From: Ophiodon elongatus
Lineage: Eukaryota > Chordata > Actinopteri > Perciformes > Hexagrammidae
NCBI GenBank assembly: GCA_016806645.1
Contig: JACSYO010002165.1
Location: 827,710-891,709, forward strand
Reading direction: 5' to 3'
Length of the DNA: 64,000 bases
Position numbers and translations under genes: made by a program
Notes under the pieces: model-generated
Databases searched by the model: none
What the model saw: only the letters and a program-made list of their open reading frames with translations
Told to the model about the DNA's origin: nothing
Shown: positions 12,466 to 26,291 of the stretch, piece by piece
Layout: the number at the start of each line of letters is the position of its first letter
Position numbering within the stretch: the stretch's first letter is position 1

Positions 12466-13729
12466 AACCATTAATCTGTCCCGAGCATCAGCCTATAATT
12501 GCGAGCTGTCCGCGGCGGAACTTAAGCGAACAACGGAGTGAGCGTGACATCATGCCACCAGCAAGATGAGCTGTCAGTCAGGTGATCGACAGACTCGCAG
12601 GGGACTCAGAGCCGCTGAAAGCGGAAAAGCAAACGCCGATCGCTCCCCTAATTTAGAGAGGGGGAGGAGGGGAGGGGCGGGGGGGGGGGCGAGTAAACAG
12701 CCTTGCTAGCCGCCGCCCGCCCTAATGACGGCGGCCCGCAAACCCACATACCAGGACAGATCAGCCTCGCATCGTGTCAGCGCAGCATTATTAATGACAG
12801 ACACTTAAAATCTTATTACAGCCTCAGCTTGTGGGCACGCCCGGCGGCCCTGGGGCTCAGCCTGGCGGGGATTGGCCAGGTAATGAATAAATGACACGCT
12901 CAACCGTTCCACCAAAATAATATTGCGCTACATTAATGCCAGGAAGGAAAAGGAAGGAAAGAGCACCACAGTCTACAGTCTGAGCAATCACAGTTTCCAT
13001 ACGAAGGACAATGGCGGCCAAGTTACAATAATGGCCGTCAGACAGCAGCAATAATGTCATAATGTTATTACTCATGGCCCATTTTTATAGTCGGCGGAAC
13101 TTAAATAGCCGAAGTATGATACGGCTATAATATCCGTCATTAATCTTCACAATGGTTCCACAGGAAGTTATTCTATCAGCTGTCCAAAGACACGGTCTAA
13201 CAAAGCTAGAGGTGGACTGCCGTGAATATGTTGCACTACTAGTCAGTATTTTATGTTAACACTGGATCAAATTACTATTCATAAATGATAAACCCACAGA
13301 TAATGATCAAATTTTTCAGACTCATCAAAGACCCTTCTTTTTTAATATCTTGTCTAAAAGCCTTTTATGTATGCACACAAGGCACTGTACAAATCCAATC
13401 CAAACCAGTTAACAGGAGACAGGAAGTCCACTGTGCGCCGCCTGAAGAGCGACGAACGAGGGCCTCCCTTTGAGTGTGTCCATCATTTTGAAGGTTATGG
13501 CACTTTGATGGAACACAAGCTGCCTCATTTGAATATCTAAAGCCACATCCTGCGTTTCCAGGATGGCTCGCCGGTGGACTGCACATGTATCAAACGTTTC
13601 TGATGAAAACATTGACCAGGATTGCGTGATTACACCAAATGGGAACAAAGGGGTGACCTATAATCAGACGTTATTGGCTTTTATGGTCAGTAGCAGAGCC
13701 TACCTTTCACAGTTATGGATTATAGTTCA
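12466..13729. other. Noncoding block with regulatory-looking segment
   Basis: 12656-12694 is a G-rich tract. About 12700-12900 is a mixed segment with ATTATTAATGACAG and GGTAATGAATAAATGAC words, typical in character of developmental noncoding elements; conservation cannot be tested here. A purine-rich GGAAGGAAAAGGAAGG stretch lies near 12941. No gene is visible. Confidence 0.35.
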
Positions 13730-14240
13730 ATCAGGAGAGACCAGTTGAATAAAGAAAGGATAATTGTTTATTGTAAACAGATGATAAAGTCTCAGAGTCT
13801 TTGGCGCTTGGACTCTACAGGGAGATTTGGAATTGAGGGCCGTCTGCCCTGATCAGTAACAAGATAGATCCCCCCGTGGAATCCAGACCTGGTGGTGGTG
13901 GCTGATGAGGCTGATAGAAGGATGAGTTGATGAAGCTGATGGATCTGTAAAGACTGGGTGGAGATGGGGAGGTGGAGGGGTGCGTAACAGCAACATGAAT
14001 GAACTGAAGGTAGAGAGATGGTCATATGTAAAAGAGACAGCAGCAAGATGATAGGCTAACCATGTAATTGTTTCGTTGTGCTTATTGGATAGAGGAGACC
14101 AGCTGATCTCGACAGCTGGCGTCTGATTGACGCCCCGAATAATGACAGCAAGTAAATGAGTGAGCATGCGTGAGAAGTGATTGGCAGATGTATGAGAAAT
14201 AAATACGGGCTTGCAAGAGTATGGTCTTCTGACTGAACTT
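13730..14240. mobile_element. Possible dispersed element fragment
   Basis: This segment starts around an AATAAAGAAAGG word and runs through a region of repeated GCTGATG/GATGAAGCTGATGG words to GCAAGAGTATGGTCTTC. I associate this arrangement, from memory only, with an interspersed repeat of spiny-rayed fishes. There is no second copy in the window and no coding remnant, so class and ends are unknown. Confidence 0.3.
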
Positions 14241-15870
14241 AAGCTAAAGCTACATTAAAGTTATAGTTATAGATGAGATGGTTCTCTATATGTGGACAAG
14301 CTACTGTGCAATATCATGCAACAGGAAATGTATCTACTAAAATACAAATAGACTTGACCTCAAATTATTGAAGAGACAAAAATGGTCGCAAAATACTAGC
14401 GTCCATAATGTGGATTTCCTCATTTGTTGGATTTCCACACCCGTTCAAAAGCTGACGTTTATGCTACAGAACCAGACGGCAGGAGTCAGACTGCAGCCGA
14501 GCCAGGCCCTCCAACAAATATTGATGTATCGCAATTCATGCAACTGTAACACACAGCTCAGAGAACACTGAGTGCCTGGAGGATCGTGTTATGACAAATT
14601 GCGACGAGCTAGTTGTTGCAACTTCTATTTTAGTGCGCCATCTATCTGAATGTGTACAGATGATGAGAAATGCAGCAGCATCTCCAATGAGGTGTCGGAA
14701 TCAAATACGTGAGCCAAAACTGGAATGAACAGGTGCGGCAGATTTGTTTATTTGGTAAAAAAAAATCCAATGTTTTCACAAGATATGTTCCGGAAAAGGT
14801 GGTATACATGATATGTGTACAAACTGCAGTTGGTTCACAGGATTGCTGGCAACATTACTGTATTTAAGAGGCTGCAGCAGGCTCAGTCATAAAGCTAGAG
14901 GACAGATACTGTTATAATTATGACCTAATGAATCCATTGGTACCAACCATCATGCTAGCTTGTTGGGAAGTGGGTTGAATGATACTCCAAAAGTTCCGTA
15001 ACAACTTGTAACACGCTCCATCTCTAAATAATCTTCAGGTTTCCAGCTTTCAGATGATGTTCATCACTTCTATGTGGCGTCTACTGTTAACCTGCTATCT
15101 CCCCCTAAAGATCCCCCACTCCTCCCAAAAAAAGAAATGTCTACGAGGGTTAATTGCGATGAGAATATGTCGGAATCTGAGAGGAACCGTAGCAACTGTG
15201 CTGTAATGGGACCAAGTAACACTCCTGTCCTCGTCTTCACACTCTCAGAGTGTTGGACAGCGTGTCAGTGGTGAAGGCACATTATACATCCACCCACAGC
15301 GAGAGCTACAGCGGCGTCATCCTAACAAGCCCAATATCTCAGATTGGTGCTAATGCCGGCCCGTCTGCCGGGCTGAATGACGAGAACCCGTCGGCCTCCC
15401 TATCGAGACCAAAACGCAAGCTAATCGCTGGCACCGCCATGAGCTCACCTTCGGTGTGTGTGCTGAGCACCGGTCCACAGGGTGCTCTCCTGTCATACCG
15501 GGGCCCAACAAGCCACAGCCAGCAATTATTAGAGGTGACTGTATGTCTGCTAATTAAGCAGAATAGCAAATGAAACCTGGGAGGCATCATTCATTACTGC
15601 GGCGCGCACACGCCGGAGCTCGATTCAGACATTTCAGCCTGTGACAAACGGCGCAGTGGGGAGACGCTCTCCTCATTTGTCAGCTTTTCACATCGAGTTC
15701 CAATTTCCTCTCGCTCCTAAAACTTGGCAATCGGAAAAAGGGGGAGATTGGCTCCTGAGAGGCGGCCTGTCTGCAGCACCCAGGGAGAAGGTCGTAATGC
15801 GAAGGAAACGAGAGGCGCCAGAAGTTTCACTAAAGTGAGGGATTCCAAAGTTGAGATAAAACAGGGGGAG
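14241..15870. other. Noncoding block, nothing recognised
   Basis: AT-rich single-copy-looking DNA. Frames are under about 110 codons and overlap on both strands. The 15240-15560 part has slightly higher GC and open frames on both strands but no splice architecture or motif I can defend. Confidence 0.5.
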
Positions 15871-15905
15871 ACATATACATACATATATATATATATATAT
15901 ATAAA
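15871..15905. repeat. (AT)n microsatellite
   Basis: An ACAT-then-AT array, self-complementary and therefore cruciform-prone. Confidence 0.93.
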
Positions 15906-16702
15906 ATAACTGGCAACGAGTTCTCCATCGAGACGACTTCACCTTCAGGCCCAATATGCTTGTTGCATACTCGGGATTCGCTCCTGTTTTTTTTTTTGCG
16001 CTATTTCACAAGCTGTAAGTGACTTCCCTGCAAATCCCAGAGAAAAAAGTCGGCATCCATGTTACAGTGAGTTTTGGCTTCTTATCAAGTACAAAACTGG
16101 AGTCGTATCCCTTGGGGAGCAGAGTTGGACTGGCTGTGTCACGATCAAAAGACACTGAACACGCCATCAGCTTCTCTTTTCTCTTCGCTCCGCCGACAGA
16201 ACGCGAGGCAGATAAGGCGGCGATATTAACATTGGCAGGCCGTCTCCGAGTTGACGGACGGCTTTTTGATATCGCCGGTTTTGAACAAAATGAATCACTA
16301 GCTTTTTCCTTTTTTTTCCTCCAGCTCCAGCTCCTAAATCACCAGAATCACAATCGCTGTGTTCGCCAACGCCGGAGTTTGATAGAAGCGGCCAGAAGGA
16401 GCCGTGTGGGAGGAGTGACACGGGTGAGCTTGTGGAGAGGGATGACGGGGCAAGGCCGCATGCTTCCATCCCGGTTGAAGTGGCAGTTGAGTGAGAACCT
16501 AAACCCATGGAGGATTGCGCTCTGACCCCTAATTCCAAATAGCACCGCCGGCACTACGGGGATTGAATCGCTCCGTAAACACGTGGAAAGCAAGAAGGAG
16601 CGGCGAGAGCAACGCCGAGACACCGATCATCCCGATCATCCCGATACCGGAGGCGTTTGGAGCTGGGTCGACTCCAAAGCAACTGGTGTGAGAGACCGAG
16701 AG

Positions 16703-16899
16703 AAGAGAGAGAGCTCGGCGGTGAGAGAGAGCTCGGCGGTGAGAGAGAGAGAGCTCGGCGGTGAGAGAGAGAGCTCGGCGGTGAGAGAGAGCTCGGCGGT
16801 GAGAGAGAGAGCTCGGCGGTGAGAGAGAGAGCTCGGCGGTGAGAGAGAGAGCTCGGCGGTAAGAGAGAGCTCGGCGGTGAGAGAGAGCTCGGCGGTGAG
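16703..16899. repeat. Minisatellite, 10 copies of a GAGAGA...GCTCGGCGGT unit
   Basis: Ten copies of GCTCGGCGGT are separated by variable (GA)n spacers, giving units of about 16 to 20 bp. Copies differ mainly in the number of GA steps, with one GGT-to-AAG change near 16861. Because the common unit lengths keep frames open, both strands show artefactual repetitive frames (RESSAV-type on plus, LSLTAE-type on minus). Each unit contains a GAGCTC (SacI) site. Confidence 0.95.
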
Positions 16900-18349
16900 A
16901 GGGCGAAGTGCCCCGACCTGGCAGCGAGAACCCCGCTGTATTTTACCGGTCATCTTTCCCCGCTCGCCTCTCCTTCACGGCCCCTTTTTACGCGGACGCC
17001 GCTTAATATGCACACAAACACATGGGCGCGCTCGCACAAAAAGGAGGCCATCTGCTGTGAGATGAGTCAACGAAGCAACACAGTTGCACAGTGATCCTGG
17101 ATTCGCCTCCTCCCACCGTACCCATCTTCGTCAGATTTCTTGGAGAGATCACTCACATGACATCGATGGAAGGGGAAATGAAGGAAGGAGGGGAGATGTA
17201 GCGGGTGGGGATGGGGGGGTGGGCTGGGGCGGACGGGCCTTTGGGTGAGACTGACATTTCGCCACAGAAAGGGATCCACACAGCTGTTGTGAAGGGCTGT
17301 TAAGGAGAGGAGCATATTGTGCTGCAGCAGGATAAATGCCACCCACAAAGGCCACTGTTTCCCTATTTCCCTCTCAGGCCGAGTTGAAAAGGATCTTCAA
17401 ATATTCATAAATGCTCCCATCAATAAAGGGAAGCTGCCGTCATCACCACACTGAGGGCCTCTAATGGCCATGAGGGTGAAAGGCTAAAAAAAAAAAAAAA
17501 AGGTTGGCGGTTGGGGCAGGATGATGCTGCCTCTGACCACAATATCCAGGGGCACATGGGTACTTCACATAGGATCGGCAGGGGCCGTTCTCAGATACAC
17601 TGCGTGTATTGGCTTTTGCAAAATGCACCCCCCAGTGCCCCCCCCCCCCCCGCCTCCTCCGGGTCTGTCGGAGAGGTCTGTGTCCACATCGCTCGTCGAG
17701 GAAATTTGATTAAGTGATTAAAGGCGAAAGCCAGGGCTCGGGCCGGCACCGCTCGATCGATAGTTCTCATGAGTCAACAAAGCAGGCCGCCTTCATGGCC
17801 GTTTGATTTGAGCTGCACGGGGTTAGGCTGCCTTCACGGGGAATCAGGATGCTGTGGACAGCTGTGGACAGCTGTGGACGGTTCCAACAGGACGGCAAAA
17901 CGAAACACGTGTGACGATATGTTGCCATGGTGATAACAATGAAATACATTAAAACCCTATTTTGTGTCTACTTTTTCGATGTGATTATTCTAGAAATGCA
18001 CACAGCCATGATATGCAGGTTTCTCTTAATGATCCATCGCAAACGTAAAACACTTTTTCCGGCGTGAGCGAGCTAAGTGGAGGACGGAAGTGGTGCTCAA
18101 CTATTTTGGCTTTGGTCGGCCAAGCCATTCTCCACGGGCCCCGCATCATTTTACCGCCCTGCTCTCGCCTACTTACACGACCCCGTCTGCCTGATTCCAT
18201 GTGACTGCAGCGTTGTGCGTTGAGATGTTTGATCAACCCGAAGAAAAAAGAGCCCTCTCATAGAAGTTGCTGCAAAATAAAGAATCCTGGGCTGCAGCAA
18301 AAAAAAAAAAAAAGCACCAACCCTGTTGGTGATATCTCATTTTCCAACC
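16900..18349. other. Noncoding block with small repeats
   Basis: Contains an A run at 17486-17501, a C run at about 17638-17650, three tandem copies of the 10-mer AGCTGTGGAC near 17851-17880, and an A run at about 18300-18313. A segment rich in TAAT-type words lies at 17395-17420. No gene is visible. Confidence 0.5.
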
Positions 18350-18412
18350 ACCCCCCCCACCCCCAACCCCAACCCCACCCCCAACCCCACCCCCACCCCC
18401 GACCCCTCTTCC
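18350..18412. repeat. C-rich tract of CCCCAACCCC/CCCCACCCC units
   Basis: Runs of 4 to 8 C separated by A or AA continue for about 60 bp. The minus strand therefore carries many G4 runs with 1-2 nt loops, an ideal G-quadruplex pattern, and the plus strand fits an i-motif. The minus-strand frame across it is a Trp/Gly-repeat artefact. Confidence 0.9.
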
Positions 18413-19268
18413 ACATTAAGCATATCATTACAACATTAATGCGGACTACGGGCATGCATTTGTAATTACTCCTTAGATAATTGAAGCTCTAAATGTTTTC
18501 ATTCTGTGGCAAAAATGGAATTTCCGAGTGAACACGGTCATGGTGCAGAAAATTAGACATTAATACCAGGATATTAGAGTGGAATTGAATTTCATAGGAA
18601 AAAAAAAAAGTACAAAGTTATGCGCTCTCGCTCTCCCTGGGTTACGCCTGTCAGGCCCTGATGAAAGGCCATAAAGTTGAAGCATCCACCAAAGAGAATC
18701 TGCCTTTTTAAGAAATGAATTCAGCTGATCCTCCTTTGCGCATGTAGGCTCTCAGTGAAACTACTGAGAGCAAATATTAGCATTAGACTGACGGACGAGA
18801 TTGACGGGGGAGACGGAAACATGTAGGTTTGCGCGTGTAGCGTGTGCACGTATGTGCATTGTGCGCTCCACTGACAAAAAGATAACAGAGGCACGCTAAG
18901 AATCCCGTGAGGAAGGACCCCGTGCGGAGCCACGCTTCATTTAGACCCTGTCTAAAAAGGAAAAGCCACGGCAGACCTGATTTAGAGGATCCGGTTTCAG
19001 AGCTCCGGGGTTACTCCAATGGCACGCAATTTATTTCGACACCACAGCTAATCTGAATGCTCTATCTTATTCTAGCGTGTTATCTCTCAAAGCACTGCAT
19101 CTGTTCTTAGTGTGTTAACGCTCAGTGAGCGCGATGAATCCCCCCACCCTGCGAGCTGGAGACGGATGACAGTGCTTTCATGGGGACAAAATCACCTGCA
19201 TTAGCAAAAGGAAAGGCCACGGTCGTATACAATGAACCCCCTACATGAAGAGCTGATAGCAAATAGGG

Positions 19269-19270
<2 letters not shown>
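18413..19270. other. Noncoding AT-rich block
   Basis: AT-rich sequence with TAATGC, TGTAATTACTCC and GATAATTGAAG words at 18420-18500, compatible with a regulatory element but unproven. No gene is visible. Confidence 0.4.

Positions 19271-19302
<32 letters not shown>
19271..19302. repeat. (GT)n microsatellite
   Basis: A pure array of 16 GT units. It lies 320 bp upstream of a very long CA array, in the opposite sense on the same strand. Confidence 0.95.
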
Positions 19303-19305
<3 letters not shown>

Positions 19306-19620
19306 AGCAAAGGGGATGAGAACAGAACAAATATAGAAATAAAGAGTTGATAACATAAGTTCCCATAAGAAGAGAAACCACAGTGAGTCATGTGGTGATG
19401 ATTGTGCACTCAAATTGGAAACAGATACGACAAAGAATGCACGCAGTGCTAATAAAAAAAAAAGAAGAAAAAAAAAGCATGAAAATTAGAAATGTATTGT
19501 CCTGTGATTAGATTTGTGATCTGATTAATTAAAAGATTATGTGATTAAAATGTAGCTCTTTTGAAAAAAAGGAGCCATGTATATCCTCACCAGTACATTC
19601 TATATTAAACCATTTATCCT

Positions 19621-21324
<1,704 letters not shown>

Positions 21325-21359
<35 letters not shown>

Positions 21360-21384
21360 TGAGGTGTGTGAGTGTGTGTGTGCA
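21325..21384. repeat. (GT)n array followed by imperfect GT/GC steps
   Basis: About 18 GT units to 21360, then GAGGTGTGTGAGTGTGTG-type degenerate sequence. Confidence 0.93.
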
Positions 21385-21468
21385 CGCAGTGTTCCTGCAG
21401 GCGTGTGAGTGTGGTTGTGCTGTCTGAGAGGTAAAGCCTGTGTTATTGGGCAGCAGCCCTCCAGCTCT

Positions 21469-21470
<2 letters not shown>

Positions 21471-21508
<38 letters not shown>

Positions 21509-21520
21509 GTGTGTGTGTGT
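21471..21520. repeat. (GT)n microsatellite
   Basis: About 25 GT units with one GC interruption near 21503. Same sense as the array at 21325 and opposite to the CA arrays downstream. Confidence 0.95.
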
Positions 21521-21766
21521 ATACAGTCAGAGGGAGCAGTGGGGGCGACAGAGATTGCCACCACCTGCGGCTCAGCTGGGAGCTGCTGCAGAATGAGAGC
21601 TGAGAAAAAAAAAGAAATCTAAAAAGGGTGTCGGGGGATGAGGGGGGCTGAGGGGAGGGGGGGGGGGGGTATTGGAGAGGAGGTGAAAGAGGAGTACATA
21701 ATTACATGGCAGCGCAGAAGCTCATCTCTAGGTACTCCGAGAACCCCCCTTCTTCTTTTCTACAGG

Positions 21767-21843
21767 ACACACACACACACACACACACACGCACGCACGC
21801 ACGCACACACACGCACGCACACACGCACACACACACACACACA

Positions 21844-21902
<59 letters not shown>
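21767..21902. repeat. Long compound (CA)n / (CGCA)n microsatellite
   Basis: 136 bp of CA with interspersed GCAC steps in its 5' half, then pure CA. It begins 247 bp after the end of the GT array at 21471-21520. Confidence 0.97.
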
Positions 21903-21985
21903 CCTCCACCTCCTTTATGTCTTCGTTTGGGGGAAAACAATCCATCAGGCAAAGGTCAGTGTACCCTCACCTTCACCACACCAGG

Positions 21986-21987
<2 letters not shown>

Positions 21988-22038
<51 letters not shown>
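21988..22038. repeat. (CA)n microsatellite
   Basis: A pure CA array of about 25 units, 85 bp downstream of the preceding CA array. Confidence 0.96.
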
Positions 22039-22042
<4 letters not shown>

Positions 22043-25000
22043 TGAAGGAGTGGGAGAAAATTACAAATGAGATAAAACCGATAAAAATGAAATGAAAAGC
22101 TGATTTCTGTGGGTTGTTACAAACGTATACTTACATAAGCTTTGATTGAAAAAGAGAAGAAAAGGAAAAAAAATAGACTGTCGCCCAAAATAGAAATATG
22201 TGCTATGTTTACATGCTCGTGGCTGATACAGCCGTGAAGGGATGGCACTGCGTTGCAGGCAGAGCACAAGTAAAAACATTCAAAAGGCAACATTAATCAT
22301 TGATCACGTCCTTTGTATCTCTATGTTCACGAGTTATTTGGGACAACATGCAGCTCCGCAGCACATATGCACCAGGATATAATCATAAGTTAAAGAGATT
22401 CAAGAAAATAAACACCCTCTTCTCTTTTCTCTTTACCTTTCCTTTTACAACCACCACTGTATTCTATTCAAACTGGCGAAAACAGATACATTTTTTTGGG
22501 CCACTTGGGGGCAGTGCAAACACTTTGTGAACACAGCATTGACATACCAATGTGTTTTAAGTTGACGTAAGTAGTCACTCTTTTTGTAGCTCTGTTTTTA
22601 GTGAAGGAAGTAGTAGTAGTGTACAGTGTAGTGTTCATATTGTCAGCATTTTCTTATTCAGTCTTTGTCATGTCATTAGTTTTTGATATTTTTTGTCAAC
22701 CTCATTCTGCTTTTTAGTCGAGTTGTATTTAACAAAAGGTCCAGGCATTTTAGTTTGATCTAAAACCGGTTTTACAGTTTTAGTCGATGAAAGCTGACAT
22801 TTAAGTCTTTTTTTTAACTCTCCAGATAATATTGAATAGTTCAGTCAATGTAGTCTAGTCAAAATATCACCTGGTTTTCTTCTCCCAATTCTCCAATTCA
22901 ATAATCATCAATCTGAGTCATGGAAAAAAAGATGACGATGATGAACATATAGTTTTGCTTAATGAAATGAACTCTGGCAAAGTGGCTTTTTACAGATTTA
23001 TTTTTGCCTTGTGCAGCTGGAAACAGACTTCCCATAGTATGCTATTGCAACCCAGAAGTGATAAGCGAATACATAAATGTAATAAGAAATAGGGAGCGGC
23101 TTAGAAAGAAGAGCAGTGAGGCTCATTCTAATGAAACTACTTTGCCACAGGTCGGCCAGCGGGTCGGATCCGGAGGAGTGAACCTTTGAAAAAGCTGCCA
23201 CGGCGTGGCTGCACACGACCGACCAATCGATGGACGCCATCCCGCCTGACAAATGAAACGAGAGTCTGCCTGATTCTCAGTCATAGAAAAGAAATTGATC
23301 TTATTTGTGTGTGATTTCCCAAAGCTGCAAGACGGCTTTTTAATCGAGACACCGGCGGGGCTTTATGGATGGGAAACAAAACAAAGTTGGAGGGAAACCT
23401 TAAAAAGCCGGCGAGTAGTAGTCCCCGTGGGTCACATATTAAGGGATCAGATGAAGAGCTGAAAACTAATGCGGCAGCAGCAGGTGATGGATCTTTTATA
23501 AATGCCCCTTTCTCAAAACAAAAACCTAAAGACCAACAATACAACAATGTACTGTTGCCGAGAATATATCATGGATGTATGTAAGTACCTTAAATTGTAC
23601 CATAAGATGCTCCTCCGTGACAATTTGCACTTCTTTTGCAACAACACGCGCGTCATCTACAGCTTGTCTACACTTAGTTATCACATACACGTGACGCTCT
23701 TTGCGAAGCAACATCACAAAGTATTTGACAGTGAAAGAGTGGAAAGAAGAAGAAAAAAAACAAAACAGCGCAGTTATTTTAGGATGTTTGTTTAAGGGAG
23801 ACGTCAAGTTCACTCGTTCAAGGCAGAACATCCTGCAGAACCCCGGGGTGAGACGAGCACTTTTAATTATCAAGCTAATACCGCATGGCGTCTTCATTAC
23901 TCACACGATAAGGTGACTAAAAATGGTCATATTTTTAGTCTGTGCCAACCAGAAGCTGAGGCCTGGTAGAAGTTAACGTTGAACCCTGCAGTCAAGGATT
24001 CCTTCCCATTTGTCTCTCACACAAACACAGCCACACACAGTACGGCGTGTGTTGTCAAGGCCTTTTCAGAACTATTCACAACTGTCGCCTACATGTGGCC
24101 CTTCAGAGACCTTCAGCACCACAACTAAACTTGTAAGGACTCCACATGTCTCAGGTTAATTACCAGTACCGTATCTATCAACCTTTTGGGGTTAAGGAGC
24201 CACAAATTCCGTTTTTTATTCAGAGCATTGTCCCGATCGGTCTAGGACGCGTCAAAGACGCACGCTTTTTGGACATTTCGCCGCTGTTTGTTTGGTCATT
24301 GTTTCGACATATTAATTAGGATGACCTCCGCCTGTCAAGATTGTAATGTCACGCAGGGGGGGGGGGGGGGCGCTTGCGGAGAGGAACACGCTGCGCGCAG
24401 AGATTGATATCGCCGAGCTCCCTCGAGTCGGAAAGACAGCCATTCTTCATATGTAAATTGGATGGCGGCATGAAGAAGACAAGCGCGGCTTCCAAATGCC
24501 ACTTCATTGAGCCACAGTTCGACAGAAACCAATAAATAATTCTCAAAATGAAAGAAAGCGGCGCGAAAAGATCATGCCGTTTTTATTATGAATATCCACA
24601 GCAATATTTTATTGTTATTAAAATCCTCCGGTTCATAGACGCTACCTCATATTCCCCCGAAGAGCTGTTTTAATATCCTTATAATTTAATATCCTCAGCA
24701 GGATTCATTTTTATCTCTCTGTCTGACGCCGCTCCCTGCGACTAGCATCCGGCGAAGGCAAATGTAGATGTAGTGCATTAAGTGACACTGCTGAATAATA
24801 ATTTCATGGCAACGGTATGAGGATATTTATTTATTTTATTTTTTTATCCAAAAGGGTGGATAAGGATTCGTATTTGCAGTTGAATTTCTCTTGGAAATTA
24901 CAGGGGGGAGAAGCGGTTTTGCATAATAGCATTAAGAGTTCACCACTTGAATAATTTCCCCCAACAGAGGGAAGGTCAACAACCCATTTGACTTGATGGG

Positions 25001-25349
25001 ATTTTAATTCCTCATCAAGACTATTTACACCGGTCGTGTTTACACACCACACGTTTGTGGTAAAAACGGTCTTTTACTCAGCGTTGTGACTGTGAAGGCT
25101 CAGCCTGTGCTTTGTAATGTCAACACTTTAAAAGTGTGCATCTGTTTGGGGATGACGGAGGGTGAGGTTGGGAGTACTCATGTGTGTGTTTAGGGGTGGG
25201 GGCGGCGACATTTATACTTTTGATTAACCGTTGGATCAGAGCATCGTCTATGACTGAACAGCTGCGGAGGCTTTCACAGTTCTGGTCTCTCGTTCAGCTC
25301 GCTGCACTCACCTTCATTGTCTAAAATGATCCATGGCCCAACCTCCAGG
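22039..25349. other. Noncoding block with one possible dispersed repeat
   Basis: Sequence around 22665-22870 is built of TTTTAGTCGAGTTG, CATTTTAGTTTGATC, TTTTAGTCGATGAAAGC and TGTAGTCTAGTC words. These are mutually similar and recall a teleost TTTTAGTCGAC-rich repeat; the call is weak. 24356-24370 is a G run. 24560-24840 is strongly AT-rich with ATTATTATGAATATCC and TTTAATATCC words. No gene is visible. Confidence 0.4.
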
Positions 25350-25372
25350 GTGTGTGTGTGTGTGTGTGTGTG
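25350..25372. repeat. (GT)n microsatellite
   Basis: A pure GT array of 11 units. Confidence 0.93.
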
Positions 25373-25658
25373 ATCACATTCATGCATGAACATACTGTAC
25401 ACGCAGACCGCCCAGATCGGACCCCAAAAAGGACAGCGGCAAAGTCAACAAAATCCGTGTCTGCGTTTCGCTCACCGACAAACTCATCTTTTTCTCGCCG
25501 TGACGGTGATGTTCTTCAATGTATCCTCACACACCGGTTCATAGGATATTTATGAACATGTTTTCCTCCGAAAGCCCACCAACACGTGTCAATTTCCACT
25601 CGTCACGTGCATCAAGTCTTTTTATGAAGTTAACTTCTGTCTTCACAAGATACAACTT

Positions 25659-25843
25659 AGTTAGGTTTAGGAAAAGATCATGAAATATTAAGTTAGGTTT
25701 AGGAAAAGATCATGAAATACTAAGTTAGGTTTAGGAAAAGATCATGAAATACTAAGTTAGGTTTAGGAAAGACAGAGGATTACTTAGTTAGGTTTAGGCA
25801 ACAACACTACTCAGTTAGGTTTAAGAAAAGATGGTGTTTTGGG
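25659..25843. repeat. 32-bp minisatellite with AGTTAGGTTTAGGAAAAG core
   Basis: Six starts of AGTTAGGTTTA(A/G)G occur at 25659, 25691, 25723, 25755, 25786 and 25813, giving periods of 32, 32, 32, 31 and 27. The first three units are nearly identical (core plus ATCATGAAATACTA) and the later ones decay. From memory, TTAGTTAGGTTTAGGCAAC-type minisatellites are dispersed in many spiny-rayed fish genomes. It is not telomeric: the TTAGG words are embedded in a longer unit. Confidence 0.95.
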
Positions 25844-26112
25844 TTAAAATACAGACTTAAGTGTTCAGTACGACCCCTTTTCGATTCACAGAGGGAACGA
25901 ACAGGGGTCACCTGGGTGACAGATCATTTTTTGTTTGACCCGTCCACCACCGATCCCACACGCTGGGCTTTGACGGTAAGGTTCATGATCACATGGATTA
26001 CACACAATTTGATTTTGTGGGGAATCTACGAATCACAGCTGATAATGTTTCCGTAGGTATAGCTATGAATGCTGGATGAGAACAACCTGCGATGTTACGA
26101 CTTGTCAACGCG

Positions 26113-26127
26113 AGCACACGCACACAC

Positions 26128-26169
<42 letters not shown>
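26113..26169. repeat. (CA)n microsatellite
   Basis: 57 bp of CA with GCAC interruptions in its first third. Confidence 0.95.
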
Positions 26170-26172
<3 letters not shown>

Positions 26173-26247
26173 TTTCAGTTTTAGTGACGCATCGTTTCAA
26201 GATCCATGTTGGATAAAAACATTTTTCTGTGCTTTTGGCCGATGAAT

Positions 26248-26291
26248 TGGGTCCTTTGGGTCCTTTGGGTCCTTTGGGTCCTTTGGGGTCC
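26248..26291. repeat. 9-bp tandem repeat, GGTCCTTTG
   Basis: Four near-identical copies plus one diverged copy (TTTGGGGTCC) in direct tandem. Confidence 0.92.

Noticed and set aside
25659..25843. Interstitial telomere-like repeat (TTAGG, TTTAGG words)
   Set aside because: The words are embedded in a 32-bp unit with other sequence; there is no run of TTAGGG hexamers.
25659..25843. CRISPR-like array with regular 32-bp periodicity
   Set aside because: The whole unit repeats with no variable spacers, and the context is a vertebrate genome.
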